Assembly (NCBI GenBank): GCA_904830895.1
Contig: LR882958.1
Location: 3,908,501-3,972,500 of the forward strand
DNA: 64,000 nt
Direction: 5' to 3'
Source of the DNA: Planktothrix rubescens CCAP 1459/22
GTDB taxonomy: Bacteria; Cyanobacteriota; Cyanobacteriia; Cyanobacteriales; Microcoleaceae
The notes beneath the pieces are model-generated. The model was not told the origin of the DNA. It saw only the letters and a list, made by a program, of their open reading frames with translations, and ran no database searches. The position numbers were made by a program, and so were the translations under genes. Numbering within the stretch: position 1 is the stretch's first letter; every line of letters starts with the position of its first letter. Positions 19,422-32,289 of this stretch are shown piece by piece.

Positions 19422-22400
19422 TTATTCGTCTTCGTCCTCGTTGTCGTCTTCGTATTCGTCATCAATTAACTCGTCATCGACATCGAGGATAGCGGATAAT
19501 GAAGGATCATCTTCACTATCTTCAAATATAACCTTGCTACCTTTACCTAAACTAGACGGTGCAGCTTTAGGTTCTGGGGGTAATTCCCGTTCAAAACTGT
19601 TATAAACCCGGGCGGTTTTATCATCCAAAACCACATCCCGCAGTTCGTCCTCATCCTCCTCATCCAAATACAACGTGCCATTATCAAAGCCATACTCGGC
19701 ATTACCCGATTCCTCATAGGCATTAAATCCCGTTCCCGCCGGAATCAGACGTCCGATAATCACGTTTTCCTTGAGACCGCGTAACCAGTCGGATTTGCCC
19801 TCAATAGCGGCTTCAGTTAAGACCCGGGTAGTTTCTTGGAAACTGGCCGCCGAGATAAAGCTATCGGTATTTAAGGACGCCTTGGTAATCCCCAATAACA
19901 CAGGAGTATATTTGGCGGGCGCACTTCCGGTAATCGACATGGCATCATTCACCTGTTCCACCTGGCGCAGTTCCACCAATTCCCCAGGTAACATTGTGGT
20001 ATCGCCCCCATCGTCAATCCGCACCTTCGAGGTCATCTGACGGACAATCACCTCAATATGCTTATCGGAAATATCAATCCCCTGGGACTGATACACCGAC
20101 TGTACCTCGTTAACCAAGAACGCTTGACAATGGCGGAAACTACCCAAAGCCGCGTCATACATCCCTTCTCCCTGTTCCAGATAATGGTCATAGAACACTT
20201 CCAGGATTTCATGGGGATTACTAGGGCCATCGGTCAAGGTTTGTCCGGCCTCTACTTTGTAACCATCGGAGATGATGGGGGATTGACCCGAACCCAGGGG
20301 ATAATCCGTAACCGTGCCATCATTTTCAATTACCCGCAGTTCGGTGATGTCATCATCCATAGTCACCTGGGCGGTTCCCGGGCGTCGGGCTAAAATACAG
20401 GCTTCCTTGGGTTTACGGGCTTCTAATAATTCTTCAATCCGGGGCAACCCTTGAATAATATCTCCGGTTTTGGCCCGTTCAAACACCAGCAACACCAGGT
20501 TATCTCCCCGTTGTACCAAGTCTCCATCTTTAATATGCAGAATCGCACCGGGAGACACCCGATAGGGCCGACCCCGACGCATGGTAATCTGATTTCCCGT
20601 TACCGGGATAGTCCCCTGACCCACGATTTTGTCACCAACGGCAATGACTTGACCGGACTCCGATAGGTTAACTCCTTCAGCAATTTCAATTCCTTCTACC
20701 AACAGTTGACCCAATTTCACCGTAGGTTTAACGCCTTCGGGTAACTGAATCGTCATTTGGTCACTCTCGCGCACCACCAAACAACGGCGCACAATTTCCG
20801 ACCCCGACCGAATCCCCTGAATAATCCCGTCTTCCTTACACATGATTTCCGTGCGGGTAACAACGGCACCTTTCTCAATTTCATCTCCATCCTTGACCAT
20901 TAACCGCGTCAGGGTACTGCCCTGAGTCGCATCAGCGATCGCATCCCGACGAATTACCAAGGATTCTAAAATCACTAACTGTAACTTCCTGACGTCGGGG
21001 TCATTCTCATCGGGAAGTAACTCAATATCGGCGGCTAACTGCGGGGCTTCGATGCCAATACTAATTACTAACTGGGTTCGTAGCAGTTCCACCCCTTCCA
21101 CAGAGCGTACCCGTTCCCCATCTTTGTAGGTTAAACGTTGCACGGCTCGCAGAACGATGGACTCGTTCAGAGACTCCTGAGAGGGGACGGTGGGATTTTC
21201 GGGAACGCTAAACTCCACCACGGGACGTAACAGCAAGGCTGGGCCTTCGGGAGTTTCCACATATTCCACATAACGCAAGTTGTCCGAGATAATCCCTGGA
21301 ATCACCTCTTGGCCGGGATTGACAATCTGGCCATCAATTGCCATCACCATTTCGGGGTCATCTACCAGATGCAGTTCCCCTGGTTTGATGACGATTTCTC
21401 GCAGAATATCATTTTTCTGAGTAACTTCGATCACCCCATTACTCTGACAGAAGATATCCTTAACCACTTCCATCCCAGCTTCCACATACTGTCCATCCTC
21501 AGTTAACAGTAAGGAAATATCTTTATTCACCTCATGGCATTCTTCGGGAATCCATAATAAAGTCCCTCCCTGGGTAACTTCATAACCCTGTTTTCCCTTA
21601 CCCCGTTTGGCGACTTCTACCCCGGCGTATTTAATAATCCCCCCGGTTTTTGTCCGGTAGCTATCATCCATCAGTTCCGCAATCACATCATGGTTTTCCA
21701 CTTTGGAACCCGGACTGACTTTGAGCATGAAGCGATGGTTACTATTGGTTTCAATAATATGTTGTTCCCGTCCCTGCATCTGTACCAACCGCACTAAGGC
21801 CTGATCTAGCAATACCGAGGCGGTGATAATCTCAATTTCCCGAGGTAGCTCACCTTCGGCAAACTGTTCCCGAATTCGGACTAATCCCCCATGCTCTGAA
21901 ACCAGTTTAGTTTGGGCGAGAACGCTTCCCGGATGCACTGGATCACCATTTTTGACCAATGGTTCCGCCGCCGGGGGTAGGTTATAAACTTCTCCTCCGA
22001 GAACCCAAATCAGACCCCCCCGTTGGGCGATGCGGGTCATGTTCCCTTGACGGTCGGTTTTTTCTTCGGGAACCACATCGGCAAATTTGACTTCCCCAGC
22101 TAAGTCCGTAGCGACGTCCTTAGTAGCTTTTTCCGTAGTTTTCCGGGCTGTCCGACCCCCGGCGGCAATTTCCGCTAGGATTTCGTTAGCTTTAACTTGT
22201 TGACCTTCTTGGACAATAATCGTTGTCCCTTGGGCGATACTGTGTTTTTCGGTATTTTTTCCACTACCGTCCACAATAATCTGGCCCGTGTTTTCCACGA
22301 TGAAGGCATCATCTCCGTGACGGGTACGGAAGGGACGGACTCGCAGGGATTTAGAGAACTTGACCACCCCATTAATTCCGGCCCGGATCATTCCAGCAGC

Positions 22401-23462
22401 TTCGGCCGTAAATACCCCTCCGGTGTGGAATGTCCGCATGGTTAACTGGGTTCCGGGTTCGCCGATACTCTGGGCGGCAATAATTCCCACCGCTTCCCCA
22501 AGGTTGACGTTATGACCATGGGCTAAACTCCAGCCATAGCAATGTTGACAGACGGAACGATTGGCTTCACAGGTTAGAGGCGATCGCAATAACACCTCCT
22601 CAACCCCGGCTTCCTGAATGGCTACGGATAACTCCTCACTCACGGAGTGATTTTTGACCGCCTGTTCTGACTGATAGGTGATAATTTCTCCGGTTTGGGG
22701 GTGGCGCACATCTGCCCCTAACACCCGACCCATTAACCGATCTTTGATTGGAATTAACACCCGTTCGCCATCGGTCATACTGCGAGTCCAAATCCCCTTG
22801 CTGGTTCCGCAGTCAATCTCCCGCAGAATCACATCCTGGGAAACATCGACTAAACGGCGGGTTAAATACCCAGAGTCGGCGGTTCGTAGGGCCGTATCTA
22901 CTAGACCTTTCCGCGCCCCATAGGAAGAAATAATATACTCCGTAACGGTTAAGCCTTCACGGAAGTTAGTTTTAATCGGTAAATCAATAATTTCCCCTTG
23001 GGGGTCAGCCATTAGTCCCCGCATTCCGACTAACTGACGGACTTGGGAAATATTCCCCCGCGCACCGGAGAAGGCCATCATATAAACGGAGTTCAGGGGG
23101 TTACTGGCTTTAAAGTTTTCTACCACCCGATCTTTTAGGGCTTCGGATGTGCCATTCCAAGTATCAATAACTTTTTGGAACCGTTCAACTTCGGTAATTT
23201 CCCCTTTAATATAACGGCGTTCTGTATTTCTAATTTCTTCTTCCGCTTCTTCTAATAAAGCTTTTTTGGAAGGAGGAATCTGTAAGTCATCAACACTAAT
23301 AGAAACCCCGGCTTTTGTGGCATAAGTAAACCCTAATTCCTTTAATTCATCGGCAATTTGGGCGGTACGAGCCGTGCCATAATTCATAAAAGCCCAGGAC
23401 ATGATTTTTTTTAATTGTCCTTTATCAATAACTTGATTCCGAAAGATTTTTTTGTTAGCCAT
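19422..23462 (-). CDS. rpoC2: RNA polymerase beta'' subunit (C-terminal half of beta')
   Basis: 1346 residues. The C-terminal half of beta', a separate protein only in cyanobacteria and plastids. It starts with [20 protein letters not shown], contains the conserved zinc region CGTSKGIW...[16 protein letters not shown], the trigger-loop block [27 protein letters not shown] near residue 340, the long cyanobacterial insertion of sandwich-barrel hybrid motifs in the middle, and ends in an acidic tail ([13 protein letters not shown]). Third gene of the rpoB-rpoC1-rpoC2 operon. Confidence 0.98.
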   Translation of the reverse strand: MANKKIFRNQVIDKGQLKKIMSWAFMNYGTARTAQIADELKELGFTYATKAGVSISVDDLQIPPSKKALLEEAEEEIRNTERRYIKGEITEVERFQKVIDTWNGTSEALKDRVVENFKASNPLNSVYMMAFSGARGNISQVRQLVGMRGLMADPQGEIIDLPIKTNFREGLTVTEYIISSYGARKGLVDTALRTADSGYLTRRLVDVSQDVILREIDCGTSKGIWTRSMTDGERVLIPIKDRLMGRVLGADVRHPQTGEIITYQSEQAVKNHSVSEELSVAIQEAGVEEVLLRSPLTCEANRSVCQHCYGWSLAHGHNVNLGEAVGIIAAQSIGEPGTQLTMRTFHTGGVFTAEAAGMIRAGINGVVKFSKSLRVRPFRTRHGDDAFIVENTGQIIVDGSGKNTEKHSIAQGTTIIVQEGQQVKANEILAEIAAGGRTARKTTEKATKDVATDLAGEVKFADVVPEEKTDRQGNMTRIAQRGGLIWVLGGEVYNLPPAAEPLVKNGDPVHPGSVLAQTKLVSEHGGLVRIREQFAEGELPREIEIITASVLLDQALVRLVQMQGREQHIIETNSNHRFMLKVSPGSKVENHDVIAELMDDSYRTKTGGIIKYAGVEVAKRGKGKQGYEVTQGGTLLWIPEECHEVNKDISLLLTEDGQYVEAGMEVVKDIFCQSNGVIEVTQKNDILREIVIKPGELHLVDDPEMVMAIDGQIVNPGQEVIPGIISDNLRYVEYVETPEGPALLLRPVVEFSVPENPTVPSQESLNESIVLRAVQRLTYKDGERVRSVEGVELLRTQLVISIGIEAPQLAADIELLPDENDPDVRKLQLVILESLVIRRDAIADATQGSTLTRLMVKDGDEIEKGAVVTRTEIMCKEDGIIQGIRSGSEIVRRCLVVRESDQMTIQLPEGVKPTVKLGQLLVEGIEIAEGVNLSESGQVIAVGDKIVGQGTIPVTGNQITMRRGRPYRVSPGAILHIKDGDLVQRGDNLVLLVFERAKTGDIIQGLPRIEELLEARKPKEACILARRPGTAQVTMDDDITELRVIENDGTVTDYPLGSGQSPIISDGYKVEAGQTLTDGPSNPHEILEVFYDHYLEQGEGMYDAALGSFRHCQAFLVNEVQSVYQSQGIDISDKHIEVIVRQMTSKVRIDDGGDTTMLPGELVELRQVEQVNDAMSITGSAPAKYTPVLLGITKASLNTDSFISAASFQETTRVLTEAAIEGKSDWLRGLKENVIIGRLIPAGTGFNAYEESGNAEYGFDNGTLYLDEEDEDELRDVVLDDKTARVYNSFERELPPEPKAAPSSLGKGSKVIFEDSEDDPSLSAILDVDDELIDDEYEDDNEDEDE

Positions 23463-23464
23463 GA

Positions 23465-23640
23465 TGTAAATCAGTTATCAGTTATCAGTAAATCAGTTAT
23501 CAGTTTAAGAGTTACCAGTTATCAGTAAATCAGTCATCACTTATTCAGTGTAGAGACGTGCCACGGCGCGTCTGTAACAGTTGAGGAGTTAATAAATTAA
23601 CTGTAAACTTCCTAACTGATAACTGATAACTGGTAACTGA
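23465..23640. repeat. Repeat-filled gap between rpoC1 and rpoC2
   Basis: TCAGTTA-type tandem tracts (23467-23545 and 23617-23640) flank a copy of the GTAGAGACGTGCCACGGCGCGTCT palindromic repeat at 23549. The whole 178-base space inside an essential operon consists of repeats. Confidence 0.8.
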
Positions 23641-25536
23641 TTACTGTATCAGGGTATCTTGAACGGTTTTATTGAAAATGACACGCCCCGGGGTAGTACG
23701 AATATATTGGGCAAGAATATTCCCCTCGGAATCTTCTCGAACTCGTCGCATTAGTTTCCCTGTTTTTTTGCCCACATAAGTTTTAGTGATCACTCCAGTT
23801 AAGTCGTCTTTAAGTTCGACCCCTATCTGTTCTACTTCATCCGATAAAATCTCCCCATCAAATCGCACCATGATGTATGAATGTAAACCCAAAGCGCCCT
23901 GTTTATAGGCTAAGATTACATCTTCTAAATCAGGAAAATAGCGGTGACTTTGATCCTCTAATTTAGGGTTTTCTGCGGTTAAATAATAACATCCCAACAC
24001 CATATCCTGACTAGGTGTAACAATCGGTCTACCCGTTGCTGGGGATAGAATATTATTCGAGGCTAACATTAATAACCGAGCTTCAGCCTGGGATTCAATT
24101 GATAGGGGAACGTGAACGGCCATTTGGTCACCGTCAAAGTCAGCGTTAAAGGCGGGACAAACTAACGGATGCAGTTGAATCGCCCGACCATCGACTAAAA
24201 TCGGTTCAAAGGCTTGAATCCCTAAACGGTGCAAGGTTGGGGCGCGGTTTAGCATCACCGGATGTCCTTGGATGACTTCCTGTAAGACTTCCCAAATGCT
24301 GGCATCATTCCGTTGAATCAGTTTTTTCGCCGCCTTAATATTGTTAACTAATCCTTGACGAATTAGGCGGTTAATTACAAAGGGTTGGAACAATTCAATT
24401 GCCATTTCCCGTGGTAAACCGCACTGGTGCATTCTTAATTTTGGCCCCACCACAATCACGGAACGTCCAGAATAATCGACCCGTTTTCCTAATAGGTTTT
24501 GACGGAATCGTCCTTGTTTTCCTTCGATAATATCGGAGAGGGATTTTAAGGGTCGATTATTCGCCCCCACCACTGTCCGACCTCGGCGACCGTTATCAAT
24601 TAAGGCGTCAACGGCTTCCTGTAACATCCGTTTTTCGTTACGGATAATAATTTCTGGGGCGAGAATTTCCTGTAACCGGGCTAACCGATTATTCCGGTTA
24701 ATCACCCGACGATATAGGTCGTTTAAGTCGGAGGTGGCAAATCGACCCCCATCTAACTGCACCATTGGCCGTAAATCAGGAGGAATGACGGGAATTACAT
24801 TCAAAACCATCCAATCCGGTTTGGAACCCGTAGCCACAAAGTTATCAATCACCCGCAACCGTTTAATATATTTGGCGCGTTTTTGTCCCTTGGCGACGCC
24901 GATTTCTTCCCGTAATCTTTCGGCTTCTTCTTCTAAGGGAATATCTTCGAGCAAACGGGAAATGGCTTCGGCTCCAATTCCCACTTCAATTCCGGTTAAG
25001 GTGGAATCTTCACTATAAATTTGGTCTTCAATTTCTAACCAAGTATCTTCGGTTAATAACTGTTTATAGGATAGGCCGTCATAGTTACCTGGATTTAACA
25101 CCACATAAGCGTTAAAATAAACCACCTGTTCTACATCCCGCAATGGCATATCTAATAAAATAGCCATATAACTAGGAATGCCTTTGAGATACCAAACATG
25201 GGTAACGGGAGCCGCTAGTTTAATAAAACCCATACGGTGACGACGGACACGGGATTCTGTTACTTCTACCCCGCAGCGTTCACAAACAATTCCACGATGT
25301 CTGACCCGTTTATATTTCCCACAATGACATTCCCAATCCTTTGCTGGGCCAAAAATTCGTTCACAAAACAACCCATCCATCTCCGGTTTCAGGGTTCTGT
25401 AATTGATGGTTTCAGGTTTTGTAACTTCTCCAACAACTTGACCATTGGGTAGGGTTCTTTCTCCCCACTGCCGAATGCGTTCTGGAGATGCGATTCCAAT
25501 TTTAACGTAATCAAATCGTTGTTCAATTTTAGCCAT
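23641..25536 (-). CDS. rpoC1: RNA polymerase gamma subunit (N-terminal half of beta')
   Basis: 631 residues, the N-terminal half of beta' in cyanobacteria. The zinc-binding set [19 protein letters not shown] is near residue 70, the bridge to the catalytic centre follows, and the absolutely conserved magnesium motif NADFDGD lies at about residues 463-469. Usual length. Reads in the same direction as rpoB and rpoC2. Confidence 0.98.
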   Translation of the reverse strand: MAKIEQRFDYVKIGIASPERIRQWGERTLPNGQVVGEVTKPETINYRTLKPEMDGLFCERIFGPAKDWECHCGKYKRVRHRGIVCERCGVEVTESRVRRHRMGFIKLAAPVTHVWYLKGIPSYMAILLDMPLRDVEQVVYFNAYVVLNPGNYDGLSYKQLLTEDTWLEIEDQIYSEDSTLTGIEVGIGAEAISRLLEDIPLEEEAERLREEIGVAKGQKRAKYIKRLRVIDNFVATGSKPDWMVLNVIPVIPPDLRPMVQLDGGRFATSDLNDLYRRVINRNNRLARLQEILAPEIIIRNEKRMLQEAVDALIDNGRRGRTVVGANNRPLKSLSDIIEGKQGRFRQNLLGKRVDYSGRSVIVVGPKLRMHQCGLPREMAIELFQPFVINRLIRQGLVNNIKAAKKLIQRNDASIWEVLQEVIQGHPVMLNRAPTLHRLGIQAFEPILVDGRAIQLHPLVCPAFNADFDGDQMAVHVPLSIESQAEARLLMLASNNILSPATGRPIVTPSQDMVLGCYYLTAENPKLEDQSHRYFPDLEDVILAYKQGALGLHSYIMVRFDGEILSDEVEQIGVELKDDLTGVITKTYVGKKTGKLMRRVREDSEGNILAQYIRTTPGRVIFNKTVQDTLIQ

Positions 25537-25544
25537 TTTATTCA

Positions 25545-25688
25545 GGGAATAGGGAACGGGGAATTACGAATTACGAATGGGTAATGGGTAATGGGTAATG
25601 GGTAATAGTAAAAAGTTCAACAGTTGGTTAACTCCTCAACTGATAACTCCTCAACTGATAACTGGTAACTGATGACTGATAACTGATT
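25545..25688. repeat. Repeat-filled gap between rpoB and rpoC1
   Basis: Contains GGGAATAGGGAACGGGGAA, then ATTACGAA and four GGGTAAT units, then TCAACTGATAACT units. The last repeat reaches within a few bases of the rpoB stop, which may have been reshaped by it. Confidence 0.75.
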
Positions 25689-28600
25689 ATTCGTCTTCTT
25701 CGACTGAACTACTTAAATCATAAGTAGGTTTAGCGGGGGCAAAGTTATTGGAGGTGTAGGTCATCCGGGTGGCTGGGATATCAGCCATTAAGTCTACTTC
25801 CACATCTCGACTTCCACCTTCGTCGGTGGTTTCCACTTTATGCACCGCAATATCCAAACACAACGACTGCAACTCCCGCATCAACACCTTAAAGGATTCC
25901 GGTGTCCCAGGACGGGGAATGGTTTTACCCTTGACAATGGCGTTGAGGGCTTCGTTGCGTCCCTGCATATCGTCGGATTTGACCGTTAACAACTCCTGCA
26001 AGGTATAGGCCGCCCCGAAAGCTTCCAAGGCCCAAACCTCCATTTCTCCAAACCGTTGTCCTCCTTGTTGGGCTTTCCCTCCCAAGGGTTGCTGAGTCAC
26101 CAAAGAGTAAGGGCCAGTAGACCGGGCGTGAATCTTATCATCAACCAAGTGAACCAGTTTCAACATATAGGCAATCCCCACGGTGACGGGTTGGTCAAAG
26201 GGTTCTCCGGTGCGACCGTCATAAACGATGCTTTTCCCCGGATAGTTTTCGTTAAATAACCAATCTTTCTTGGTTTTATCCCGGGCTTCTTTTAACTTCC
26301 CGTGAACGGTTTCCCGTGACATTTCCGGGCCGTGCATTTCATCAAAGGGAACCACTTTAAACCGTTTTTTCAGGTTTTGACCCGCCCACCCTAATAAACA
26401 TTCAAAGATTTGGCCGACGTTCATCCGACTGGGTACACCCAAGGGATTAAGAACAATATCCACAGCCCGACCATCGGGCAAATAGGGCATATCCTCAATG
26501 GGGAGAATCCGAGACACAATCCCTTTATTTCCGTGGCGTCCGGCCATTTTGTCCCCGACTTGGATTTTGCGTTTTTGCGCCACATATACCCGCACCACCA
26601 TATTCGCCCCAGGCGGTAACTCATCCCCCTGTTCCCGGGTAAATACCCGCACATCTACAACCCGACCTTTTTCTCCGTTAGGAACCCGTAGGGAGTTATC
26701 CCGCACGTCCCGGGCTTTTTCTCCGAAAATTGCCCGGAGTAATTTTTCTTCGGGGGGTTGGTCGGATTCCCCTTTGGGTGTGACTTTCCCGACTAAAATA
26801 TCCCCGGACTCTACCCAGGCCCCAACTCGGATAATCCCATTCCCATCCAGTTGTCGCAGGGAGTCTTCCCCCACGTTAGGAATTTCCCGGGTAATTTCTT
26901 CGGGGCCGAGTTTGGTTTGTCGGGCTTCAATTTCGTATTTTTCAACGTGGATGGAGGTGTAAATATCCTCTTGGACTAAACGCTCACTAATTAAAATCGC
27001 GTCTTCGTAGTTATATCCCTCCCAGGGCATATAAGTCACCAGAATATTATGACCTAAAGCTAGTTCTGCCCCTTCGGTGGAGGAACCATCGGCTAATACC
27101 TGACCCGCTACCACCTGATCTCCTTCATAAACCAAGGGACGCTGGTTTAAACAAGTATCTTGGTTAGAACGTTGATATTTTTGTAGTTCGTACTCGATAT
27201 AGCCAGCGTATTTTTGCTTCCATACCGAGGGCTGTTTGGTTTTGAGGTCGAGATCGTCGTATTCGCGAATCAGGAAACTTTCCTCGCTGGAATTTGAATC
27301 GGCATCTACCGTCAGGGATTTGACAATAATCCGAGATCCGTCAATATAACTGATCTCCCCATCCATACGCGAAACAATCACCATCCCACTATCCCGGGCG
27401 GCTTGGGCTTCTAGTCCGGTTCCCACTAATGGCCGTTCGGGACGTAACAGTGGTACGGCTTGCCGTTGCATATTAGACCCCATCAATGCCCGGTTCGCGT
27501 CGTCATGTTCCAAGAAAGGAATTAAGGAGGTGGCGACGGAGACAATCTGTACCGGAGATACCGCGGCATAGTCCACCTGCATGGGAGTTGTGGTGGTGAA
27601 TTCCTGGCGATACCGCACCGGAACAATTTCCCCTAAAATCGTTCCCTCGGCATCGGTGCTAATATCCCCAGGTGCCACCCGTAAATCGTCTTCTTCGTCG
27701 GCGGTCATGTACACCGCAGGTAAATCTAAGCGGACTTTGCCGTTTTCAACTTTGTTATAGGGGGTGGCAATAAATCCGTAGGGGTTCACCCGCGCCAAAG
27801 TTGCTAAAGAGCCAATTAATCCAGCGTTGGGCCCTTCCGGGGTTTCAATCGGACAAATCCGACCGTAGTGACTGGGGTGAATATCTCGGACAGCAAACCC
27901 GGCCCGTTCCCGGGTTAGTCCCCCGGGGCCGAGGGCAGATAGGCGCCGTTTGTGGGTCAGTTCCGCTAAGGGATTGGTCTGATCCATAAACTGCGATAAT
28001 TGGGAACTACCGAAGAATTCTTTAATGGCAGCCACTAGGGGTTTGGGGTTGACTAAGGATGCTGGGGTTAAGGCATCGGCATCACTCACGGTCATCCGTT
28101 CTCGGATAATCCTTTCTAAGCGGTTTAAACCGACCCGAATTTGGTTTTGCAGCAGTTCTCCCACTGACCGGACACGACGATTTCCTAAGTGGTCAATATC
28201 ATCGGTTTCACCAATATCAAATTCTAGGTTAATTAAATAATCAATCGCCGATAAAATATCCACGGAGGTTAGAACCCTGGTGGTATCGGGAATGGTGAGT
28301 CGTAGTTTTTTATTCAGTTTATAGCGTCCCACCCGGCCCAAATCATAGCGTTTGGCATCAAAAAAGCGATTATTGAGTAACTGTTCTCCACCAGCCACCG
28401 TTGGGGGTTCCCCTGGACGGAGTTTGCGGTACAGTTCCATTAAGGCATCGTCTTCGCTAAATTCCCCTTCCCGTTCAATGGTCTTTTCAAAGTATTCGGG
28501 ATGGCGCAGGGCATCAAAAATTTCGTTATTGGTGAGTCCCAAGGCTTTTAATAAAACCTGGGCGGATAGTTTGCGGGTTTTATCAATTCTGACCCACACT

Positions 28601-29103
28601 AAGTCATTTTTATCGGTTTCAAATTTTAACCAGGCACCTCGGTTGGGAATTAAGGACGCACTATATGTCCGTCGGCCGTTTTTATCAATTTCAGATTTAT
28701 AATAAACCCCAGGACTTCTGACAATTTGGTTGACGATAACTCGTTCAGCCCCATTGATAATAAAAGTTCCCCGTTCTGTCATTAGGGGTAAGTCCCCAAT
28801 AAAGACTTCTTGTTCTTTAATTTCTCCAGTTTCTTTATTAATTAAACGAGTCGGAACGTACATTTGAACGGCATAGGTACTATCCCGCCGTTTGGCTTCA
28901 TCAACGTCATATTTAGGACGTTTAAGTTTATAATCTTTGGCTAAAAAATGGAGTTCTAGTTTCCCGGTATAGTCGGTAATTGGGGAAAAACTTTCTAATT
29001 CTTCAATTAGCCCTGCTTCTAAAAACCAACGAAAACTTGACCGTTGAATTTCAATTAAGTCAGGGAGTACAAAAGTGGGTTCGTTATGGGTTAGACTTGC
29101 CAT
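25687..29103 (-). CDS. rpoB: RNA polymerase beta subunit
   Basis: 1138 residues. Forms the catalytic centre and rifampicin pocket with beta'. Conserved blocks seen include [29 protein letters not shown] (rifampicin region), [35 protein letters not shown] and the C-terminal [21 protein letters not shown]. It ends in an acidic tail (SSSVEEDE). First gene of rpoB-rpoC1-rpoC2. Confidence 0.98.
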   Translation of the reverse strand: MASLTHNEPTFVLPDLIEIQRSSFRWFLEAGLIEELESFSPITDYTGKLELHFLAKDYKLKRPKYDVDEAKRRDSTYAVQMYVPTRLINKETGEIKEQEVFIGDLPLMTERGTFIINGAERVIVNQIVRSPGVYYKSEIDKNGRRTYSASLIPNRGAWLKFETDKNDLVWVRIDKTRKLSAQVLLKALGLTNNEIFDALRHPEYFEKTIEREGEFSEDDALMELYRKLRPGEPPTVAGGEQLLNNRFFDAKRYDLGRVGRYKLNKKLRLTIPDTTRVLTSVDILSAIDYLINLEFDIGETDDIDHLGNRRVRSVGELLQNQIRVGLNRLERIIRERMTVSDADALTPASLVNPKPLVAAIKEFFGSSQLSQFMDQTNPLAELTHKRRLSALGPGGLTRERAGFAVRDIHPSHYGRICPIETPEGPNAGLIGSLATLARVNPYGFIATPYNKVENGKVRLDLPAVYMTADEEDDLRVAPGDISTDAEGTILGEIVPVRYRQEFTTTTPMQVDYAAVSPVQIVSVATSLIPFLEHDDANRALMGSNMQRQAVPLLRPERPLVGTGLEAQAARDSGMVIVSRMDGEISYIDGSRIIVKSLTVDADSNSSEESFLIREYDDLDLKTKQPSVWKQKYAGYIEYELQKYQRSNQDTCLNQRPLVYEGDQVVAGQVLADGSSTEGAELALGHNILVTYMPWEGYNYEDAILISERLVQEDIYTSIHVEKYEIEARQTKLGPEEITREIPNVGEDSLRQLDGNGIIRVGAWVESGDILVGKVTPKGESDQPPEEKLLRAIFGEKARDVRDNSLRVPNGEKGRVVDVRVFTREQGDELPPGANMVVRVYVAQKRKIQVGDKMAGRHGNKGIVSRILPIEDMPYLPDGRAVDIVLNPLGVPSRMNVGQIFECLLGWAGQNLKKRFKVVPFDEMHGPEMSRETVHGKLKEARDKTKKDWLFNENYPGKSIVYDGRTGEPFDQPVTVGIAYMLKLVHLVDDKIHARSTGPYSLVTQQPLGGKAQQGGQRFGEMEVWALEAFGAAYTLQELLTVKSDDMQGRNEALNAIVKGKTIPRPGTPESFKVLMRELQSLCLDIAVHKVETTDEGGSRDVEVDLMADIPATRMTYTSNNFAPAKPTYDLSSSVEEDE

Positions 29104-29104
29104 T

Positions 29105-29300
29105 TATTAGTTATCAGTTATCAGTTATCAGTGATTGAGTTAATAGTTGTCAGTTATCAATAATCAGTCATCAGTCATCAGTCATCAGTCATCAGTTAAT
29201 CGTTAAGAAGTTTACAGTTAATTTATTAACTCCTCAACTGATCACTCCTCAACTGAATCACTCCTCAACTGATCACTGTTAACTGATAACTGATAACTGA
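29105..29300. repeat. Repeat-filled gap upstream of rpoB
   Basis: TCAGTTA and TCAGTCA tandem units in both orientations (TTATCAGTTATCAG and AACTCCTCAACTGA forms) occupy nearly the whole space and run into the last codons of tatD. Any rpoB promoter here would have to be inside the repeats, so rpoB may depend on promoters upstream of tatD or rpsT. Confidence 0.75.
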
Positions 29301-30064
29301 AAGAGTTGACAGGCATTATTCGTGGTTTGTTGAGATAGGGTTTCTAGGGAAATGTCCCGCAGTCGGGCAACGGTTTCGGCAACATGGCGCACAAAGGCGG
29401 GTTCGTTGCGTTTTCCCCGTTGAGGAACAGGCGCTAGAAAAGGACAGTCTGTTTCAATTAAAATTCGATCAGACGGAACTAGACGAGCACATTCCTGAAT
29501 AGCAATTGCGTTTTTAAAGGTAACGGTTCCGCTAAAACTGATATACAGCCCCAACTTCAGAAACTCCTGCTGTTCTTCGGGAGTTCCTCCCCAACAGTGC
29601 ATGACCCCGGAAACTTGGCCTTGTTGTTGCCAGAATTGCTTTAATAGGGGAATCATGGTTTCTGCTGCCTCCCGACAATGGATAATCACAGGTTTCTTCA
29701 AACTATAGGCAATCTCTAGCTGTTGGGTGAAGACCTGGATTTGTTGATCTCGGTTATCGGCTTTATAGAAATCGAGTCCCATTTCTCCAATCGCAACGAC
29801 TCTATCATCGGATTGGGCGAGTTGGGTAATGGTTTGGGCCGAGGTGGAATTCCAGAGTTTAGCATCCAAGGGATGCAACCCAACAGCAAAGCTTAGTTCG
29901 GGGACTTGATTAGCAATTTCCTGTATTTCCTGAAATTCTCCAGGGTGAACACAGGAATGCACCAAACGGACTACTCCCGCCTCCTGCCATCTCTGCCGAA
30001 TTGCGTCTAAATCGGATGCCAATGCTTTGAAGTTAATATGGACGTGGGTATCGATCAGTTGCAT
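29279..30064 (-). CDS. tatD: TatD family metal-dependent hydrolase
   Basis: 261 residues from the ATG at 30064 ([12 protein letters not shown]); a start nine codons further up is possible but less typical. TIM-barrel amidohydrolase with 3'-5' nuclease activity on DNA or RNA in studied members. Metal ligands seen: the HxH pair in DTHVHIN, Glu in GEMGLDFYK, His in IIHCREA and Asp in [10 protein letters not shown]. The last residues (QLSVIS) are encoded by the repeat tract. Confidence 0.93.
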   Translation of the reverse strand: MQLIDTHVHINFKALASDLDAIRQRWQEAGVVRLVHSCVHPGEFQEIQEIANQVPELSFAVGLHPLDAKLWNSTSAQTITQLAQSDDRVVAIGEMGLDFYKADNRDQQIQVFTQQLEIAYSLKKPVIIHCREAAETMIPLLKQFWQQQGQVSGVMHCWGGTPEEQQEFLKLGLYISFSGTVTFKNAIAIQECARLVPSDRILIETDCPFLAPVPQRGKRNEPAFVRHVAETVARLRDISLETLSQQTTNNACQLFQLSVIS

Positions 30065-30235
30065 AGTCCTTTTATTCAGATTCATCAGCAATCAGTGATC
30101 AGTTACCAATTTTGCAGTGCCAGCGTCCTCGCGGGATAGTTTATATTACCCGTATCCTTCATGGCTAAGAGTTGACTACTACTAAGCATTGGCTCTTAAC
30201 TGTTAACCGTTTACTGATAACTGATCAATGATGAG

Positions 30236-30532
30236 CTAGGCCGCAACGGTTTGGTGGCGCTTTAAGGCTCTCGCCAGGCGAGATTTTTTACGAGCGCCAT
30301 TGTTAGGATGCAGGATACCCTTTTTTACGGCCTTGTCGATTTTACTAAAGGCATCCGACATTTGTTGATTTACGTTAGTGAGATTATCGGTTGTGGGGTC
30401 AGTCCCAAATTTATCAACAGAGGTGAGACATTTTTTCATTAAAGTCTTGACGGCTGACTTGTAAGATTTGTTACGCAGGCGATTGCGCTCTGCGATTTCG
30501 ACTCGTTTGACAGCAGATTTTATATTAGCCAT
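30236..30532 (-). CDS. rpsT: 30S ribosomal protein S20
   Basis: 98 residues from the ATG at 30532 ([21 protein letters not shown]). An early 16S rRNA-binding protein of the small subunit. The basic helical pattern and the end [14 protein letters not shown] are typical. The classic cyanobacterial order rpsT-tatD-rpoB-rpoC1-rpoC2 is seen here. Confidence 0.96.
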   Translation of the reverse strand: MANIKSAVKRVEIAERNRLRNKSYKSAVKTLMKKCLTSVDKFGTDPTTDNLTNVNQQMSDAFSKIDKAVKKGILHPNNGARKKSRLARALKRHQTVAA

Positions 30533-30556
30533 AGGTTGTGATTGAAGAAGACGCAA

Positions 30557-30963
30557 GTATTTCGATTAGAGATACTCAGTTACAGACATACCAATATAAC
30601 ATTTATTTTGTCAAATTCAACCTATCTTCCTATTTACCCATAGGAAGGAGCAATAAAGTTCTGGATTTGAGCCATTGTAGCAAAAAAAAACGGGTTTAAC
30701 ATCCTGTGCTTCTAGGGTTGCTCTCGCGTAGGCGGGTATAGCTTTTTGTGCTATGCTAGATGCGGTATGAATCCCCAGAGTGTTGCCCCTGTGGCTAGAA
30801 CTCTAAAGTATCGCTTAAGGATACAAAGTCTGGGTATGGCCAAGGAAACAAGGGGGAGAAATTTTTCACCTGGGTTAATAAGCCTCGGTGTCAAGATATT
30901 CAACCCTGTTGTCTGTTCCGTATCTGCGCCCTAGTTTTTTTAAGGTTGGCACTCCGAATCACC
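30557..30963 (+). other. Long leader region between rpsT and hisD
   Basis: About 400 bases. TTGCTC at 30718 and TATGCT at 30752 could be a promoter reading to hisD. Bases 30770-30935 are GC-richer than the surroundings and end in CCCTAGTTTTTTTAAGG, as a small RNA might, but I could not match a known RNA family, and a 62-codon frame here has no protein-like features. Confidence 0.35.
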
Positions 30964-32259
30964 ATGCTGCGAATTATTACTCAGTGGGTTGAAGCACAAG
31001 CTGAATTACGACGGATCTCTGACCGTACCCATGATGACGCGATGACCCATAAAGAAGCAACCGTGCGAGAAGTCTTGCAAACGGTTCGGCGTCAAGGGGA
31101 TAAGGCTCTTTTGCACTATACGGAAGAATTCGATCAAAAAATATTAACATTAGATGAGTTGCGGGTGAGTGGTTCGGAGTTGGACGCAGCTTACCAGCAA
31201 GTCTCGAAGGAATTGTTGGATGCGATCCAATTTGCTCGCCAACAAATTGAAGCCTTTCACCGCCAGCGCACTCCTAAGTCCTGGGTGCAGTTTGGGGAGG
31301 ATGATGTGGTTCTGGGGAAACGGTTTACCCCCGTTGACCGGGCTGGATTATATATACCTGGGGGGAAAGCGTCGTACCCCAGTACGGTTTTGATGAATGC
31401 AGTTCCGGCTCAGGTAGCCAAGGTTCCCCGGATTGTGATGGTGACTCCCCCAGGGCCAGACTCTAAGGTAAACCCAGCCGTGTTAGTGGCGGCTCAAGAG
31501 GCGGGAGTCCATGAAATTTATCGGGTGGGTGGGGCACAGGCCGTGGCGGCTTTAGCCTATGGCACGGAAACGATCCCGAAGGTGGATGTGATTACCGGCC
31601 CGGGCAATATTTATGTGACCTTGGCGAAAAAGTTGGTTTATGGGACGGTGGGCATTGATTCCCTGGCGGGGCCATCGGAGGTTCTGATTATTGCGGATAG
31701 TACGGCGAATCCGGTTCATATCGCGGCGGATTTATTGGCCCAGGCGGAACATGACACCATGGCTGCGGCAATTTTATTAACAACGGATTCGGCTTTAGCC
31801 CGACAGGTGGTGGCGGAGGTAGAACGGCAGTTGGTGAATCATCCCCGACGGACGTTGACGGAAAAGGCGATCGCCCATTATGGTGTGGTGGTGGTGGTGG
31901 ATTCCTTGGAGGCCGCAGCCGAGTTATCTAATGAATTTGCCCCAGAACACTTAGAATTAGAGGTAGCCGAACCCTGGGATTTACTAGAAAAAATTCGCCA
32001 TGCCGGGGCAATCTTTTTGGGTTGTTCGACCCCGGAGGCGGTTGGGGATTATTTGGCTGGCCCTAACCATACCTTACCCACATCGGGGGCAGCCCGTTAT
32101 GCCTCGGCCTTGGGGGTGGAAACGTTTATGAAACATTCAAGTTTAATTCAGTATTCGCCAACGGCTTTACAGAAAGTTGCCGGATTGATTCAGGTGTTGA
32201 CTGATGCGGAGGGTTTACCCTCCCATGGTGACTCGGTACGACTCAGAACTCAACCTTAA
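30964..32259 (+). CDS. hisD: Histidinol dehydrogenase
   Basis: 431 residues from the ATG at 30964 (MLRIITQW). Catalyses the last two oxidations of histidine synthesis, L-histidinol to L-histidine with 2 NAD+; zinc enzyme. Family blocks: RAGLYIPGGKASYPSTVLMNA, DVITGPGNIYVTLAKK, LAGPSEVLIIAD, AEHDT and GPNHTLPTSGAARYASALGV. Usual length. An in-frame TTG at 30946 is a weaker start choice. Confidence 0.95.
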   Translation: MLRIITQWVEAQAELRRISDRTHDDAMTHKEATVREVLQTVRRQGDKALLHYTEEFDQKILTLDELRVSGSELDAAYQQVSKELLDAIQFARQQIEAFHRQRTPKSWVQFGEDDVVLGKRFTPVDRAGLYIPGGKASYPSTVLMNAVPAQVAKVPRIVMVTPPGPDSKVNPAVLVAAQEAGVHEIYRVGGAQAVAALAYGTETIPKVDVITGPGNIYVTLAKKLVYGTVGIDSLAGPSEVLIIADSTANPVHIAADLLAQAEHDTMAAAILLTTDSALARQVVAEVERQLVNHPRRTLTEKAIAHYGVVVVVDSLEAAAELSNEFAPEHLELEVAEPWDLLEKIRHAGAIFLGCSTPEAVGDYLAGPNHTLPTSGAARYASALGVETFMKHSSLIQYSPTALQKVAGLIQVLTDAEGLPSHGDSVRLRTQP

Positions 32260-32289
32260 TCGTGATGGCTGTTAATTTTGACCAAAAAG

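Noticed and set aside
26498..26962. 154-residue open frame opposite rpoB
   Set aside because: Shadow of the conserved rpoB coding sequence; Ser/Arg/Pro-rich, no ribosome site.
30746..30934. Small protein or known RNA (6S RNA, RNase P RNA) before hisD
   Set aside because: No family signature was found; the frame has no protein-like pattern. Kept only as an uncharacterised leader.
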